A stretch of DNA of 36,864 bases from Lachnospiraceae bacterium (GCA_024403235.1 JAKSSF010000023.1:1-36864); one strand, 5' to 3'. Numbered from the stretch's first letter, positions 14,040-22,332 are shown. Translations and numbers: made by a program. The notes: generated from the sequence alone by a model not told the origin.

Positions 14040-15350
14040 ATGGAAGCTTTGGTAAATTTTGAAAAATATCAAAAGGTCCTGGAACAGCAATTTATTGTAA
14101 AAAAAGGCAAAATTGTAAATGTGGTAGGACTTACCATAGAGTCAGCAGGACCGGATGCCAAGCTTGGGGATGTGTGTTTCATCCATCCGGAAGGAGAAGA
14201 TGCCAAGCCTATTATGGCGGAGGTAGTTGGGTTTAAGGATGGACGGACTCAGCTTATGCCCTATGATGTGACAGATGGGATTGGCCTTGGGAATATTGTA
14301 GAGAACACCGGTAATCCTTTAACTGTTACAGTGGGACCGGAACTTTTGGGAAAAACCTTAGACGGATTGGGACGTCCCAGTGACGGTACCAGTATTCCGG
14401 GAGCTCTGCACTATCCTGTAGAGTGCGCTCCTCCGGACCCTATGGATCGTGCCATTATTGATGCGGTGCTTCCCTTGGGCGTCAAAGCTGTAGATGGATT
14501 GATTACCGTTGGAAAGGGACAAAGAATTGGGATTTTTGCCGGTTCCGGTGTGGGAAAATCTACTCTCATGGGTATGTTTGCCAGAAATACGAAAGCAGAT
14601 ATCAATGTAATCGCCCTCATTGGAGAACGAGGCCGTGAAGTGCGGGAATTCGTAGAAAAAGACTTGGGACCGGAAGGTATGAAACGATCGGTCCTTGTGA
14701 TTGCCACTTCCGACAGACCGGCTTTGGAACGAAATAAAGCGGCAAAAACAGCCACCGCTATTGCAGAGTATTTTCGAGATCAGGGAAAAGATGTGTTGTT
14801 AATGATGGACTCCCTGACTCGTTTTTCTATGGCTCAAAGAGAAATAGGATTGGCCAATGGAGAACCTCCTGTTTCCAGAGGATATCCCCCCAGTGTATAT
14901 GCAGAAATGCCGAAACTTTTGGAAAGAGCCGGCAGAGCTGCTTGTGGTTCCATCACGGGATTATATACAGTCTTGGTAGATGGAGATGATTTTAACGAGC
15001 CTATTACCGATACGGCCAGAAGTATTTTGGATGGTCATATTATGTTAAATCGAAAACTGGCCCATAAAAATCATTATCCTGCCATCGATATTTTACAAAG
15101 TATTTCCAGATGTATGTCTGCCATTGCTTCCAAGGAGCATAAAGCTGCGGCCAATAAACTGAAAAATGTGCTGGCAACCTACAATGAAGCAGAGGATTTG
15201 ATTAATATAGGCGCTTATAAAAAAGGTAGCAATAAAAATATTGATTATTCCATTGAGAAGATTGATGCAGTAAATGAATTCTTAATGCAGACAACAGAGG
15301 AAAAGATAGAGTTTGAAGATTCTCTGGAACAGTTGAGTGGGTTATTTTAA
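14040..15350 (+). CDS. fliI: flagellum-specific ATPase FliI
   Basis: Hexameric ATPase of the flagellar export machine, related to F1-beta. The start is ATG 14040 after AAGGGAG; the longer in-frame TTG start at 13962 lies inside fliH. It has 436 residues, normal. Walker A is GSGVGKST (168-175), Walker B is DVLLMMDSLTRFSMAQREI, and the EIGLANGEPPVSRGYPPSVYAEMPKLLERAG stretch is diagnostic for the FliI/YscN group. The C-terminal domain binds chaperones. It sits between fliH and fliJ in canonical order. Confidence 0.97.
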   Translation: MEALVNFEKYQKVLEQQFIVKKGKIVNVVGLTIESAGPDAKLGDVCFIHPEGEDAKPIMAEVVGFKDGRTQLMPYDVTDGIGLGNIVENTGNPLTVTVGPELLGKTLDGLGRPSDGTSIPGALHYPVECAPPDPMDRAIIDAVLPLGVKAVDGLITVGKGQRIGIFAGSGVGKSTLMGMFARNTKADINVIALIGERGREVREFVEKDLGPEGMKRSVLVIATSDRPALERNKAAKTATAIAEYFRDQGKDVLLMMDSLTRFSMAQREIGLANGEPPVSRGYPPSVYAEMPKLLERAGRAACGSITGLYTVLVDGDDFNEPITDTARSILDGHIMLNRKLAHKNHYPAIDILQSISRCMSAIASKEHKAAANKLKNVLATYNEAEDLINIGAYKKGSNKNIDYSIEKIDAVNEFLMQTTEEKIEFEDSLEQLSGLF

Positions 15351-15383
15351 TCCTTCTTTTTCAGAGAGTAAGGGACGGTAGAA

Positions 15384-15845
15384 ATGGCGAAGTTTCTATA
15401 TCGTATGCAAAATATACTGAATATCAAGTATCAATTGGAAGAACAGGCAAAGATGGAGTATGCTCAGGCCAATTTGCGTTTGCAGGAGGAAGAAGAGAAA
15501 ATGCAGGACCTTCTGAATCGTAAAAAAGCCTATGAGGAAGAATCTAAACAACTTTTATCCGGTTCCTTAAATGTATTGGATATTCGGGAAAATAGAGATG
15601 CCTTATCCAAAATGCAGGAATATATTAAAGCCCAAGAGGTACAGGTCAGAGAAGCAGAAAAACTGGTGATTCGAGCAATGAAAAAGCTGACCGGTGTGAT
15701 GCAGGAGCGTAAGGCACAGGAAAAATTAAAAGAAAATGCTTTCCAGGTTTTCTTACAAGAGGAAAATGCAAAAGAGAGTAAGGAAATTGATGAGTTGGTA
15801 AGCTTTACCTACGGAAAGAAGCGAAGGGAAGGTAACCATGGCTGA
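15384..15845 (+). CDS. fliJ: flagellar export stalk protein FliJ
   Basis: Central stalk of the FliI hexamer that links ATP hydrolysis to the FlhA gate. It has 153 residues, nearly all predicted to be one long antiparallel coiled coil rich in Glu, Lys, Gln and Arg (opening KFLYRMQNILNIKYQLEEQAKMEYAQANL). Sequence conservation in this family is low, so the call rests on the opening motif, length, coiled coil and position right after fliI. Its end overlaps the next gene by eight bases. Confidence 0.93.
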   Translation: MAKFLYRMQNILNIKYQLEEQAKMEYAQANLRLQEEEEKMQDLLNRKKAYEEESKQLLSGSLNVLDIRENRDALSKMQEYIKAQEVQVREAEKLVIRAMKKLTGVMQERKAQEKLKENAFQVFLQEENAKESKEIDELVSFTYGKKRREGNHG

Positions 15846-16701
15846 TTTAGACGAAAAGCAAGAGAAAAAGCGGTTAAAAGAAGAAAAGAAAAAATTTAAA
15901 GAAGAGCAAAAGGCCCAGAAGAAAGAAGCTAAACAAAGAGCCAGAGAGTTGGATGATCAGGAAGCGGAACTCTATGGGGATGAGGGCAGTGGTTTTCCGA
16001 TTTTTATCACCACAGTCGGTATTGTTCTTGTTTGGTTACTGATTTTAGTGGTTTTGATTAAATTGGATGTAGGTGGATTTGGATCTAAGGTTTTGACCCC
16101 TATTTTAAAGGATGTACCTGTGGCAAATAAAATATTGCCCAATACCAATCCCGTGGGCACCGGTGAGGATGAGCAGGTGGATGAATACGGTGGGTACACT
16201 TCTTTGAAAGAAGCAGTGGAACAAATTAAGGTATTGGAATTACAGTTAGAGCAGATTCAGACTAAAAATGAGACGGATACAGAAAGTGTACAGGCCATGC
16301 GGGATGAAATCGCTCGTTTGAAAACCTTTGAAGCCAGCCAATTAGAATTTGAACGAATTAAAACAGAATTTTATGAAGAAGTCATTTATTCGGATAAAGG
16401 ACCTGGTGCGGAGGAGTATAAAAAATACTATGAATCCATTGATCCTGCTACTGCAGAAATGTTGTATAAACAGGTAGTAGTGCAGTTAGAAGAGGATGAG
16501 GAAATCAAAAAGTATGCCCAGGCTTATTCTGAAATGAAGCCCAAGCAGGCGGCAGGGATTTTTGAAGCTATGACAGATAATTTGAAATTAGCTGCCAGAA
16601 TTTTGGGACAAATGGAACCGGACGACAGGGGTGCCATTCTTGGTGTTATGGATGCAGATATTGCAGCCAGATTGACAAAGATTATGGAGCCGGACTCTTA
16701 A
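15838..16701 (+). CDS. YlxF-like membrane protein with MgtE-N-type C-terminal domain
   Basis: Stands where B. subtilis has ylxF, between fliJ and fliK. It has 287 residues. Residues 1-45 are a highly charged Lys/Glu coiled coil, ~56-77 one membrane segment (PIFITTVGIVLVWLLILVVLI), ~115-170 an extracytoplasmic coiled coil, and ~185-287 an alpha-solenoid like the MgtE N domain (KYYESIDPATAEML, MKPKQAAGIFEAM, MEPDDRGAILGVM). The family is related to MotE, a MotC chaperone in rhizobia, but the role in Firmicutes is unsettled. It is not a magnesium transporter, because the channel domain is absent. The AAGGTAACC ribosome site lies within fliJ. Confidence 0.85.
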   Translation: MADLDEKQEKKRLKEEKKKFKEEQKAQKKEAKQRARELDDQEAELYGDEGSGFPIFITTVGIVLVWLLILVVLIKLDVGGFGSKVLTPILKDVPVANKILPNTNPVGTGEDEQVDEYGGYTSLKEAVEQIKVLELQLEQIQTKNETDTESVQAMRDEIARLKTFEASQLEFERIKTEFYEEVIYSDKGPGAEEYKKYYESIDPATAEMLYKQVVVQLEEDEEIKKYAQAYSEMKPKQAAGIFEAMTDNLKLAARILGQMEPDDRGAILGVMDADIAARLTKIMEPDS

Positions 16702-16725
16702 GAGATTTGGGAAACATTCCGATAA
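16699..16725 (+). promoter_or_regulatory. weak sigma-28-like promoter ahead of fliK
   Basis: TAAG (16699-16702) overlaps the stop codon of the ylxF-like gene. After 15 bases comes TCCGATAA (16718-16725), one base from the GCCGATAA box. The -35 box is poor beyond TAA. Its placement over a stop codon parallels the better site at 19103-19129. Confidence 0.3.
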
Positions 16726-16752
16726 AGAATGTAAGGGTATGGATTACCCAAA
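16706..16752 (+). other. competing hairpins in the leader of fliK
   Basis: ACATTC (16714-16719) pairs with GAATGT (16727-16732). GGGTA (16735-16739) pairs with TACCC (16745-16749). TTTGGG (16706-16711) can instead pair with CCCAAA (16747-16752), excluding the second hairpin. No T-run follows, so it is not a terminator; it may be an mRNA processing or translation control element. Confidence 0.35.
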
Positions 16753-16781
16753 TATTTTAAGAGGATAGAAAGGAGGATAGT

Positions 16782-18230
16782 ATGACCAGTAATGCAGTTT
16801 CTGATGTGAAATCCTTCTTTTTGAACACCGCCTCCAATGCAAATACCGGCAAGGATGCAGTGGGAAAAGACACTTTTTCCCAGGTTTTTGATAAGGCTAC
16901 GGATAGCCAGCCTGGAAAACAGAATAGTATTCAGGATAGTAAAAATGTGAACAGGCAGCCGGTGATTCAAAAGAAAACATCTACAAAGGGGATAGAGGAT
17001 ACTACTACAGTAGATGGAAATAAAAACCAGGACGCTGTTTCTTTTCAGGAAAAAGAGTCTGCCATAGAAGATACCGCTAAAGCGATTATCAAAGAAGTAG
17101 CAGATGGAATGGACTTGGATGAAGAGGAAGTGGCTTTGGCGTTAGAAGAAATGGGATTAGTGCCCCTGGATTTGTTGCAGCCGGCTACGCTACAGCAGTT
17201 TATGGTAGAAATGACGCCGGAAGCAGATGCCCTGTCTCTTATGACGAATGAGCAACTGTTTTCGCAGGTAAAAGCTTTAACAGAGAGTTTACAAGGATTA
17301 GGACAGGACTTGTCCCAAACACTGCAGGTTGCGCCGGAAGATCTGATGAGCGCAGTAGAAGATATTTTGGAATCAGCAGAAGCAGTGCTACCGGAAACAG
17401 AAATTGATTTGACCTTGGAAAGTATAGCGGATACTGAGAAAAAACTGGAAGCAGTGGAAGTGAAAACGGAAATCGCTCCCCAGAATATATCCGAGAAGCC
17501 TTTGGTGGAAGTGATCGTAGAAGCACCGAAGGAGTCGTTTGTAGAAAAAGAGAGTACTATCGGTGCAGAAAAACAGGAAGTGGTTGTGGAAACCCCTGTG
17601 GAAAGTGGTATGGAACCAAAGACACAGACTTCACAGGCACAGACCGGACAGCAGGAAGAACACCACGAGGAGAAGGATACTCATTTGAAGCAGACTTCCT
17701 TTAGCCAGCAGATTTTGGATCAGTTAACCCAGAATTTGGAAGAAATCGAGGCAGAGAGTACTATGGGTACTACTTCTTCCAGCCGGATTATGGAGCAGAT
17801 TACGGAGTATATCAGGGTACAAGCCAGACCGGAACTGACAGAAATGGAATTGCAGCTGCATCCCGCTTCTTTAGGAAATATTAAAGTCCAGGTAGCAAGT
17901 CATAATGGTGTCATTACCGCAAACTTTACGACGCAAAATGAGGAAGTAAAAGCAGCAGTAGAAAATCAGTTGGTACAGCTGAAAGAAGAACTGAATAAAC
18001 AGGGGATTGAAGTGCAGGCAGTAGAAGTTACTGTAGAAAGCCACGCCTTTGATGAAAATCTAAGTCAACAGGGTGAGGATAGAAATCAATCTGAACAAAG
18101 CGGCAAGGCAAAAGGAACCCGTAGAATTCAGTTGGGTAATTTGGAAGAGGAAGAAGAGATGGCACCGGAAGAAGAAATTCTTGCAGATATGATGGCCCGA
18201 AACGGAAATTCCATTGATTATACCGTGTAA
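16782..18230 (+). CDS. fliK: flagellar hook-length control protein FliK
   Basis: Molecular ruler that measures the hook and triggers the export-specificity switch by contacting FlhB. It has 482 residues. The N-terminal 330 residues are polar, Glu/Gln/Thr-rich and low in aromatic residues, as expected for a secreted unfolded ruler. The C-terminal Flg_hook domain is at about 345-425, with the core MELQLHPASLGNIKVQVA and NEEVKAAVENQLVQLKEEL. An acidic tail follows (LEEEEEMAPEEEI). A strong AAAGGAGGA ribosome site precedes the ATG, after an 80-base gap with hairpins and a weak sigma-28-like site. Confidence 0.93.
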   Translation: MTSNAVSDVKSFFLNTASNANTGKDAVGKDTFSQVFDKATDSQPGKQNSIQDSKNVNRQPVIQKKTSTKGIEDTTTVDGNKNQDAVSFQEKESAIEDTAKAIIKEVADGMDLDEEEVALALEEMGLVPLDLLQPATLQQFMVEMTPEADALSLMTNEQLFSQVKALTESLQGLGQDLSQTLQVAPEDLMSAVEDILESAEAVLPETEIDLTLESIADTEKKLEAVEVKTEIAPQNISEKPLVEVIVEAPKESFVEKESTIGAEKQEVVVETPVESGMEPKTQTSQAQTGQQEEHHEEKDTHLKQTSFSQQILDQLTQNLEEIEAESTMGTTSSSRIMEQITEYIRVQARPELTEMELQLHPASLGNIKVQVASHNGVITANFTTQNEEVKAAVENQLVQLKEELNKQGIEVQAVEVTVESHAFDENLSQQGEDRNQSEQSGKAKGTRRIQLGNLEEEEEMAPEEEILADMMARNGNSIDYTV

Positions 18231-18272
18231 ATAAAGTAACCCAAATAGATTGAAACAGATTGGATGGTAAAT

Positions 18273-19106
18273 ATGAGTGATTTAATGGCTCCCGTAACAG
18301 ACGGACAGTTTCAAGCGAATAAAGTAGAAAAAACAGAAAAAGAAAAAAAGAATAGCAATTCTGCATTAGACAAAGATGCCTTTTTGCAGTTATTGGTTGC
18401 CCAGATGAAGTATCAGGATCCTTTGGAGCCTACTTCTAACACAGAATATATTTCTCAGTTAGCAACCTTTTCTCAGTTAGAAGAAATGCAGAATATGTCT
18501 GCCAGCATGAACTTACAAAGAGCCTCTTCTTTAGTAGGTCAGTATGCCTATATGGCTGTAAAAGATAGTAACGGTAATACCACTTATCCGGAAGGACAGG
18601 TAGACTTTGTAAAATATGAAAACAATAAAGCTTACCTTTCTATTGGCGGAGAATTATATCCCCTGGATAGCTTGCAGTCCGTAGCAGATTCTAATTATGT
18701 CCTGGCTACAAAATTGGCAGATACCTTTGCAAAAGAGTTAAACAAATTGCCAAAAGCTTCCAATATTAGTCCCGAGGATTTGCCTGCAGTGGCAACTGTA
18801 TTGAATGCTTTCGATAGTATGTCAGATTACCAGAGAGGCTTTTTGACAGAAGCGGAACTTACTGCTTATAAAGAGTATTCTGCTCGTTATGATGAAATGG
18901 TAACCAAGCCGGTTACAAGCTTTTTGTCGAATCTTCTTAGTCTTCCCAAGGCGGAAGAGTTGAAAAACGAAGACGCCCCTGAAGTAGAAAAAGTGATGGA
19001 AGAATATGAGGCTTTGACTGCTTATCAGAAGGATGTAGTTCCTACAGAAGCAAAGAACAGATACGATGAAATTGTAAAAAAATATAATGAGGTTACTACC
19101 GCTTAA
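18273..19106 (+). CDS. flgD: flagellar hook-cap protein FlgD with duplicated C-terminal extension
   Basis: Scaffold that caps the growing hook. Start: ATG 18273 is preferred because GGATGG (18262-18267) is five bases before it; ATG 18264 lies inside that site and would add three residues. The product is 277 residues. The canonical FlgD N-domain spans ~30-75 (LDKDAFLQLLVAQMKYQDPLEPTSNTEYISQLATFSQLEEM). A short beta-rich part covers ~90-140. Then come two related helical units starting LPKA at ~159 and ~224, each with an ED-x-P-x-V-x(2)-V pattern and a later YQ. This extension is not part of standard FlgD. The stop codon overlaps a sigma-28 promoter. Confidence 0.92.
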   Translation: MSDLMAPVTDGQFQANKVEKTEKEKKNSNSALDKDAFLQLLVAQMKYQDPLEPTSNTEYISQLATFSQLEEMQNMSASMNLQRASSLVGQYAYMAVKDSNGNTTYPEGQVDFVKYENNKAYLSIGGELYPLDSLQSVADSNYVLATKLADTFAKELNKLPKASNISPEDLPAVATVLNAFDSMSDYQRGFLTEAELTAYKEYSARYDEMVTKPVTSFLSNLLSLPKAEELKNEDAPEVEKVMEEYEALTAYQKDVVPTEAKNRYDEIVKKYNEVTTA

Positions 19107-19129
19107 GTTTTTGGAAAAAGTGCCGATAT
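19103..19129 (+). promoter_or_regulatory. internal sigma-28 (FliA/SigD) promoter ahead of flg_new-flgE
   Basis: TTAAGTTT (19103-19110), exactly 11 bases, GCCGATAT (19122-19129). The -10 is a perfect match to the sigma-28 consensus and the -35 differs from TAAAGTTT at one base. It overlaps the flgD stop codon. The leader to the next start codon is about 30 bases. Confidence 0.75.
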
Positions 19130-19166
19130 ACTATGTGTAAGGTAAATTTTTGGAGAGGAAGAAGAC

Positions 19167-19565
19167 ATGAGTATTGAAAGAAGTCAATTCCTTTCTATGG
19201 GTCAGCTACAGGAACAGTACTTTCCCGGCAGTCAGAAAACCACCAGAAAATCTGCAGAAATGCAGACCACAAGCTTTGAACAGATTTGGCAGGAAAAAAG
19301 CCGCCAGGCTTCTGGTGTAAAGTTTTCCAAACATGCAGCCAATCGTTTACTGGATCGAAAGATAGATTTATCGGATGGACAGATGGAACGATTAAACGAA
19401 GGTGCTAAGGTAGCGGCAAAGAAGGGAATCAAAGAAACCTTGGTCATGGTTGACCAGCTTGCTTTCATTGTGAATATCCCAAATAACACAGTGGTAACCG
19501 CAATGGATCAGGCAGAAACAAAAGAAAATGTATTTACAAATATTGATGGAGCTGTAATTATGTAG
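19167..19565 (+). CDS. flagellar operon protein (TIGR02530, flg_new family)
   Basis: A 132-residue soluble protein found between flgD and flgE in many Firmicute operons; its function is not established. The N-terminal part is polar and variable. The C-terminal ~85 residues carry the family core KFSKHAANRLLDRKIDLSDGQMERLNEGAKVAAKKGIKETLVMVDQLAFIVNIPNNTVVTAMD. It has no signal peptide or membrane segment. GGAGAGGAAGAAG lies just before the ATG. A sigma-28 promoter in the preceding gap suggests it is made with the hook protein. It may be an assembly factor for FlgE, by position only. Confidence 0.9.
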   Translation: MSIERSQFLSMGQLQEQYFPGSQKTTRKSAEMQTTSFEQIWQEKSRQASGVKFSKHAANRLLDRKIDLSDGQMERLNEGAKVAAKKGIKETLVMVDQLAFIVNIPNNTVVTAMDQAETKENVFTNIDGAVIM

Positions 19566-19644
19566 CCGGACCTTCCAGGAGGCTTATGTTCCCGACCGAC
19601 AGACGGAACCGTTACAGCAAGCAAATTTAGGAGGGCATTTCATT

Positions 19645-21279
19645 ATGATGAGATCAATGTATTCTGGTGTTGCTGGTTTAAAAACACACCAGACAAAAAT
19701 GGACGTTATTGGTAACAATATCGCCAATGTTAACACAACTGCTTACAAATCACAGAGCATTACATTCTCTGAATTGATGTATCAGACAACCCAGTCCGCT
19801 TCCGGACCATCTGCAACTACCGGAAAAGGTGGTGTAAACGCCAGACAGATTGGTCTTGGTGTGAAGAGCGGTGCGATCAATACAAGTATTAGTTCTCAAG
19901 GTGCAACTCAGACCACAAACAATCCTTTTGACATTCGAATTACAGGCGATGCCTTCTTTGTAGTAAGTGACGGTGCTCGTAACTTCTTTACCAGAGACGG
20001 ATCTTTCTATGTAGATGGTGGCGGTAACCTGGCTATGACCAGTAATGGTTACAATGTCATGGGCTGGGGCGTAGATCCTGAAACCGGCAATATCCGTCAG
20101 GACAATGTACAGCCACTTCGTATTATGTCTCCTGAAAATATGACATATCCACCGGAAGCTACTACAAAAGCATACTTAGCCGGTATTATTGATAAAAACG
20201 ATACCAATGTAAACTCTACCTCAGGTATGAACCGTAACCTGCAGTTCTATGATAGTTTAGGTTATAGCTACACCGCTAGATTGAATTTCAAAGCTACCGA
20301 TCAAGAAGGTGTATTTGCTTTGGAATTAGGTAATATTTTAGATAGTGATAATAATCCGTTGCCGGAAGCTGAAATGAATAAATTGCAGTTTGGTGAGGGC
20401 ATTACTATCAAAAAAGAAACCAGCATTACCTTGGCAACCGGGTATGAATGGGATGGTACTACTCTGAAAAAAGATGGAAATAATGTTGATACTACTGATG
20501 ATGCTGCTTTGGCAGCAGCCTATGGTTTAACTGCGGCAGATTTGACCAAATACAAAATAGAGGTACCTGATGGTGCTGATAAAACAAAGATGGTTTCTTT
20601 AGGAGAGTTTTTAAAAGACACTAATATAGGTACTGACCAAAAAACAAAGATTACTTCTAAAGAACAGAGCGCACAGGGCTTTACCGTAAATTATGATCCT
20701 ACCAATGGTAAATTTATTGGTATCAACGGTGTTAGCACACAGCCTACCATCACCTTAGGTTTATCCGCTATTTCAAGTGGCGCCGGCACAGACAGCCGCT
20801 TTGAAGATATTGAAATTGACTTCTCTACCACAACCATGTTTAACAATGCAGGTAGCTCTACTTTAGCAGCAACCACCGGTGATGTAGTAAACAAGAGTAT
20901 TGGTACCGGTAGAAAGCTTGGTGAAATGTCAGGTGTTTCCGTACAGGATAACGGTATGATTTATGCTTCTTATGATAATGGTCAGACCAGACTGTTAGGT
21001 CAGATTGCAGTAGCAGAATTTGCCAATGCTTCCGGTTTACAGAAGGAAGGAGATAACTTATATTCTGCAACCTTAAACTCCGGTGAATTTGATGGTATTG
21101 GTGTAGATGTTACTGCAAATGGTGGTTACTTGACTACCGGTGTTTTGGAAATGAGTAATGTAGACCTTTCCTCAGAATTTACAGAAATGATTACAACCCA
21201 GAGAGGTTTCCAGGCAAACAGCCGTATCATTACTGTATCAGATACTCTGTTAGAGGAATTGGTTAACTTGAAACGATAA
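19645..21279 (+). CDS. flgE: flagellar hook protein FlgE, enlarged
   Basis: Subunit of the hook, the universal joint between rod and filament. It has 544 residues, about twice B. subtilis FlgE and longer than the enterobacterial protein. N-terminal motif: MYSGVAGLKTHQTKMDVIGNNIANVNTTAYK. C-terminal motif: SNVDLSSEFTEMITTQRGFQANSRIITVSDTLLEELVNLKR. Both form the D0 coiled coil. The extra length lies in the surface-exposed middle, roughly residues 225-370, which is Thr/Asp/Lys-rich. AGGAGGG lies nine bases before ATG 19645; ATG 19648 is also usable. Two hairpins after the stop mark the end of the first half of the operon. Confidence 0.95.
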   Translation: MMRSMYSGVAGLKTHQTKMDVIGNNIANVNTTAYKSQSITFSELMYQTTQSASGPSATTGKGGVNARQIGLGVKSGAINTSISSQGATQTTNNPFDIRITGDAFFVVSDGARNFFTRDGSFYVDGGGNLAMTSNGYNVMGWGVDPETGNIRQDNVQPLRIMSPENMTYPPEATTKAYLAGIIDKNDTNVNSTSGMNRNLQFYDSLGYSYTARLNFKATDQEGVFALELGNILDSDNNPLPEAEMNKLQFGEGITIKKETSITLATGYEWDGTTLKKDGNNVDTTDDAALAAAYGLTAADLTKYKIEVPDGADKTKMVSLGEFLKDTNIGTDQKTKITSKEQSAQGFTVNYDPTNGKFIGINGVSTQPTITLGLSAISSGAGTDSRFEDIEIDFSTTTMFNNAGSSTLAATTGDVVNKSIGTGRKLGEMSGVSVQDNGMIYASYDNGQTRLLGQIAVAEFANASGLQKEGDNLYSATLNSGEFDGIGVDVTANGGYLTTGVLEMSNVDLSSEFTEMITTQRGFQANSRIITVSDTLLEELVNLKR

Positions 21280-21299
21280 TCGCTAGGAGATAGCGGTTA
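21277..21299 (+). other. hairpin directly at the flgE stop codon
   Basis: Arms 21277-21285 and 21291-21299 pair over nine bases with one G-U pair (core CGCTA and TAGCG), with loop GGAGA. No T-run follows. It could block 3' decay of flgE mRNA or help stop translation. Confidence 0.45.
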
Positions 21300-21321
21300 G
21301 CTTCGTAGCAAACCATAAAGC

Positions 21322-21365
21322 AAAAAGCTTATGATTGTCTTTGATAGGTGGTCATAGGCTTTTTT
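21322..21365 (+). terminator. Rho-independent terminator between flgE and motA
   Basis: AAAAAGCTTATGA (21322-21334) pairs with TCATAGGCTTTTT (21352-21364) over 13 positions with one G-U pair. T residues run 21360-21365. The 17-base loop is long, so termination may be partial. A-rich 5' arm would also permit use on the opposite strand. Confidence 0.65.
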
Positions 21366-21377
21366 GGTGTTTGTAAA

Positions 21378-21403
21378 ACTGACAAAAAACAAAATTTGTC
21401 AGT
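21378..21403. promoter_or_regulatory. 9-bp inverted repeat upstream of motA promoter
   Basis: ACTGACAAA (21378-21386) and TTTGTCAGT (21395-21403) are perfect arms around an 8-base A/C spacer. It touches the -35 box at 21403. It could be a regulator site or a hairpin. Confidence 0.5.
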
Positions 21404-21431
21404 AGACAAGCAGATAATTATTTAGTAAAAT
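21403..21431 (+). promoter_or_regulatory. sigma-A promoter of the motA-onward half of the operon
   Basis: TAGACA (21403-21408), 17 bases, TAAAAT (21426-21431). It lies after a terminator, so motA and the genes beyond can be transcribed separately from flgB-flgE. The leader is about 95 bases. Confidence 0.5.
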
Positions 21432-21534
21432 CGTATAGTAAGGCTTATGTGTATAACTATGCCTATTTTTGGGAGAAACGGTTTGAAACACCGTAGAAAA
21501 CCCCGTTTATATAAGGAGAAGAAGGTGTGCGAAC

Positions 21535-22332
21535 GTGGATATAGCGTCTTTAGTCGGTATTATCGTGTGTATTGCGCTGGTTATCTTTGCGATTGTTGCA
21601 GGTAACGGTGTTTCAGCGATTAAAAACTTCATCGATTTTCAGTCCGTATTGATTACAATTGGTGGTGCCTTTTGTGCCGTTATGGCATCTAACACCATGC
21701 CGGACTTCTTAGCTGGGTTGAAGGCAATTGGATTGATTTTTAAGGCGGAGACTTTGGATACGGCAGGTATTATTACCAAGGTAATTGAGTTGTCCAATGT
21801 AGCCCGTAAAGATGGTTTGCTTTCTTTGGAAGAGGCCTCTGCAGAATTAAATGATGCATTCCTTCGTAAAGGAATTATGTTGATTGTAGACGGTACTGAT
21901 CCGGAATTGGTTCGTGGTATTTTGGAAACAGAAATGACCAGTATCGATGATCGTCATAAAAAGAAAATTGGTTTCTGGCAAGATGTTAGTTCCATGGGTC
22001 CTGCCTGGGGTATGATTGGTACTCTGGTAGGTCTGGTAAACATGTTGCAGAACATGGATGATCCTTCCAGTATCGGTCCTTCCATGGCCGTTGCGTTGAT
22101 CACAACTTTGTATGGCTCTTTGATGGCGAACTGGATTTGTACACCAACTGCAAATAAATTAAAAGTAAAAAATGCGCAGGAAATGGCAGTAAAGGAAGTT
22201 ATGATTGAGGGACTTTTGTCTATTCAGGCAGGAGAAAACCCTCGTGTTATTGAAGAAAAATTAAAGTCCTTCCTGTCTCCTGCTGAGAAAGAAGCTCTGT
22301 CAGCGGCGACCGGAGGTGGTGAAGATGGCTAA
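21535..22332 (+). CDS. motA: flagellar stator protein MotA/PomA
   Basis: Five MotA subunits surround two MotB subunits to form the ion-driven stator. It has 265 residues. Membrane segments are at ~3-22, ~37-55, ~150-170 and ~185-205, with a large cytoplasmic loop carrying the charged torque residues. Motifs: GPAWGMIGTLVGLVNML and MDDPSSIGPSMAVALITTLYG, then GLLSIQAGENPRVIEEKL. These read more like PomA (sodium type) than E. coli MotA. The start is GTG 21535 after AAGGTG (21522-21527); nearby GTG codons are out of frame or stop at once. It overlaps motB by eight bases. Confidence 0.95.
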   Translation: MDIASLVGIIVCIALVIFAIVAGNGVSAIKNFIDFQSVLITIGGAFCAVMASNTMPDFLAGLKAIGLIFKAETLDTAGIITKVIELSNVARKDGLLSLEEASAELNDAFLRKGIMLIVDGTDPELVRGILETEMTSIDDRHKKKIGFWQDVSSMGPAWGMIGTLVGLVNMLQNMDDPSSIGPSMAVALITTLYGSLMANWICTPTANKLKVKNAQEMAVKEVMIEGLLSIQAGENPRVIEEKLKSFLSPAEKEALSAATGGGEDG

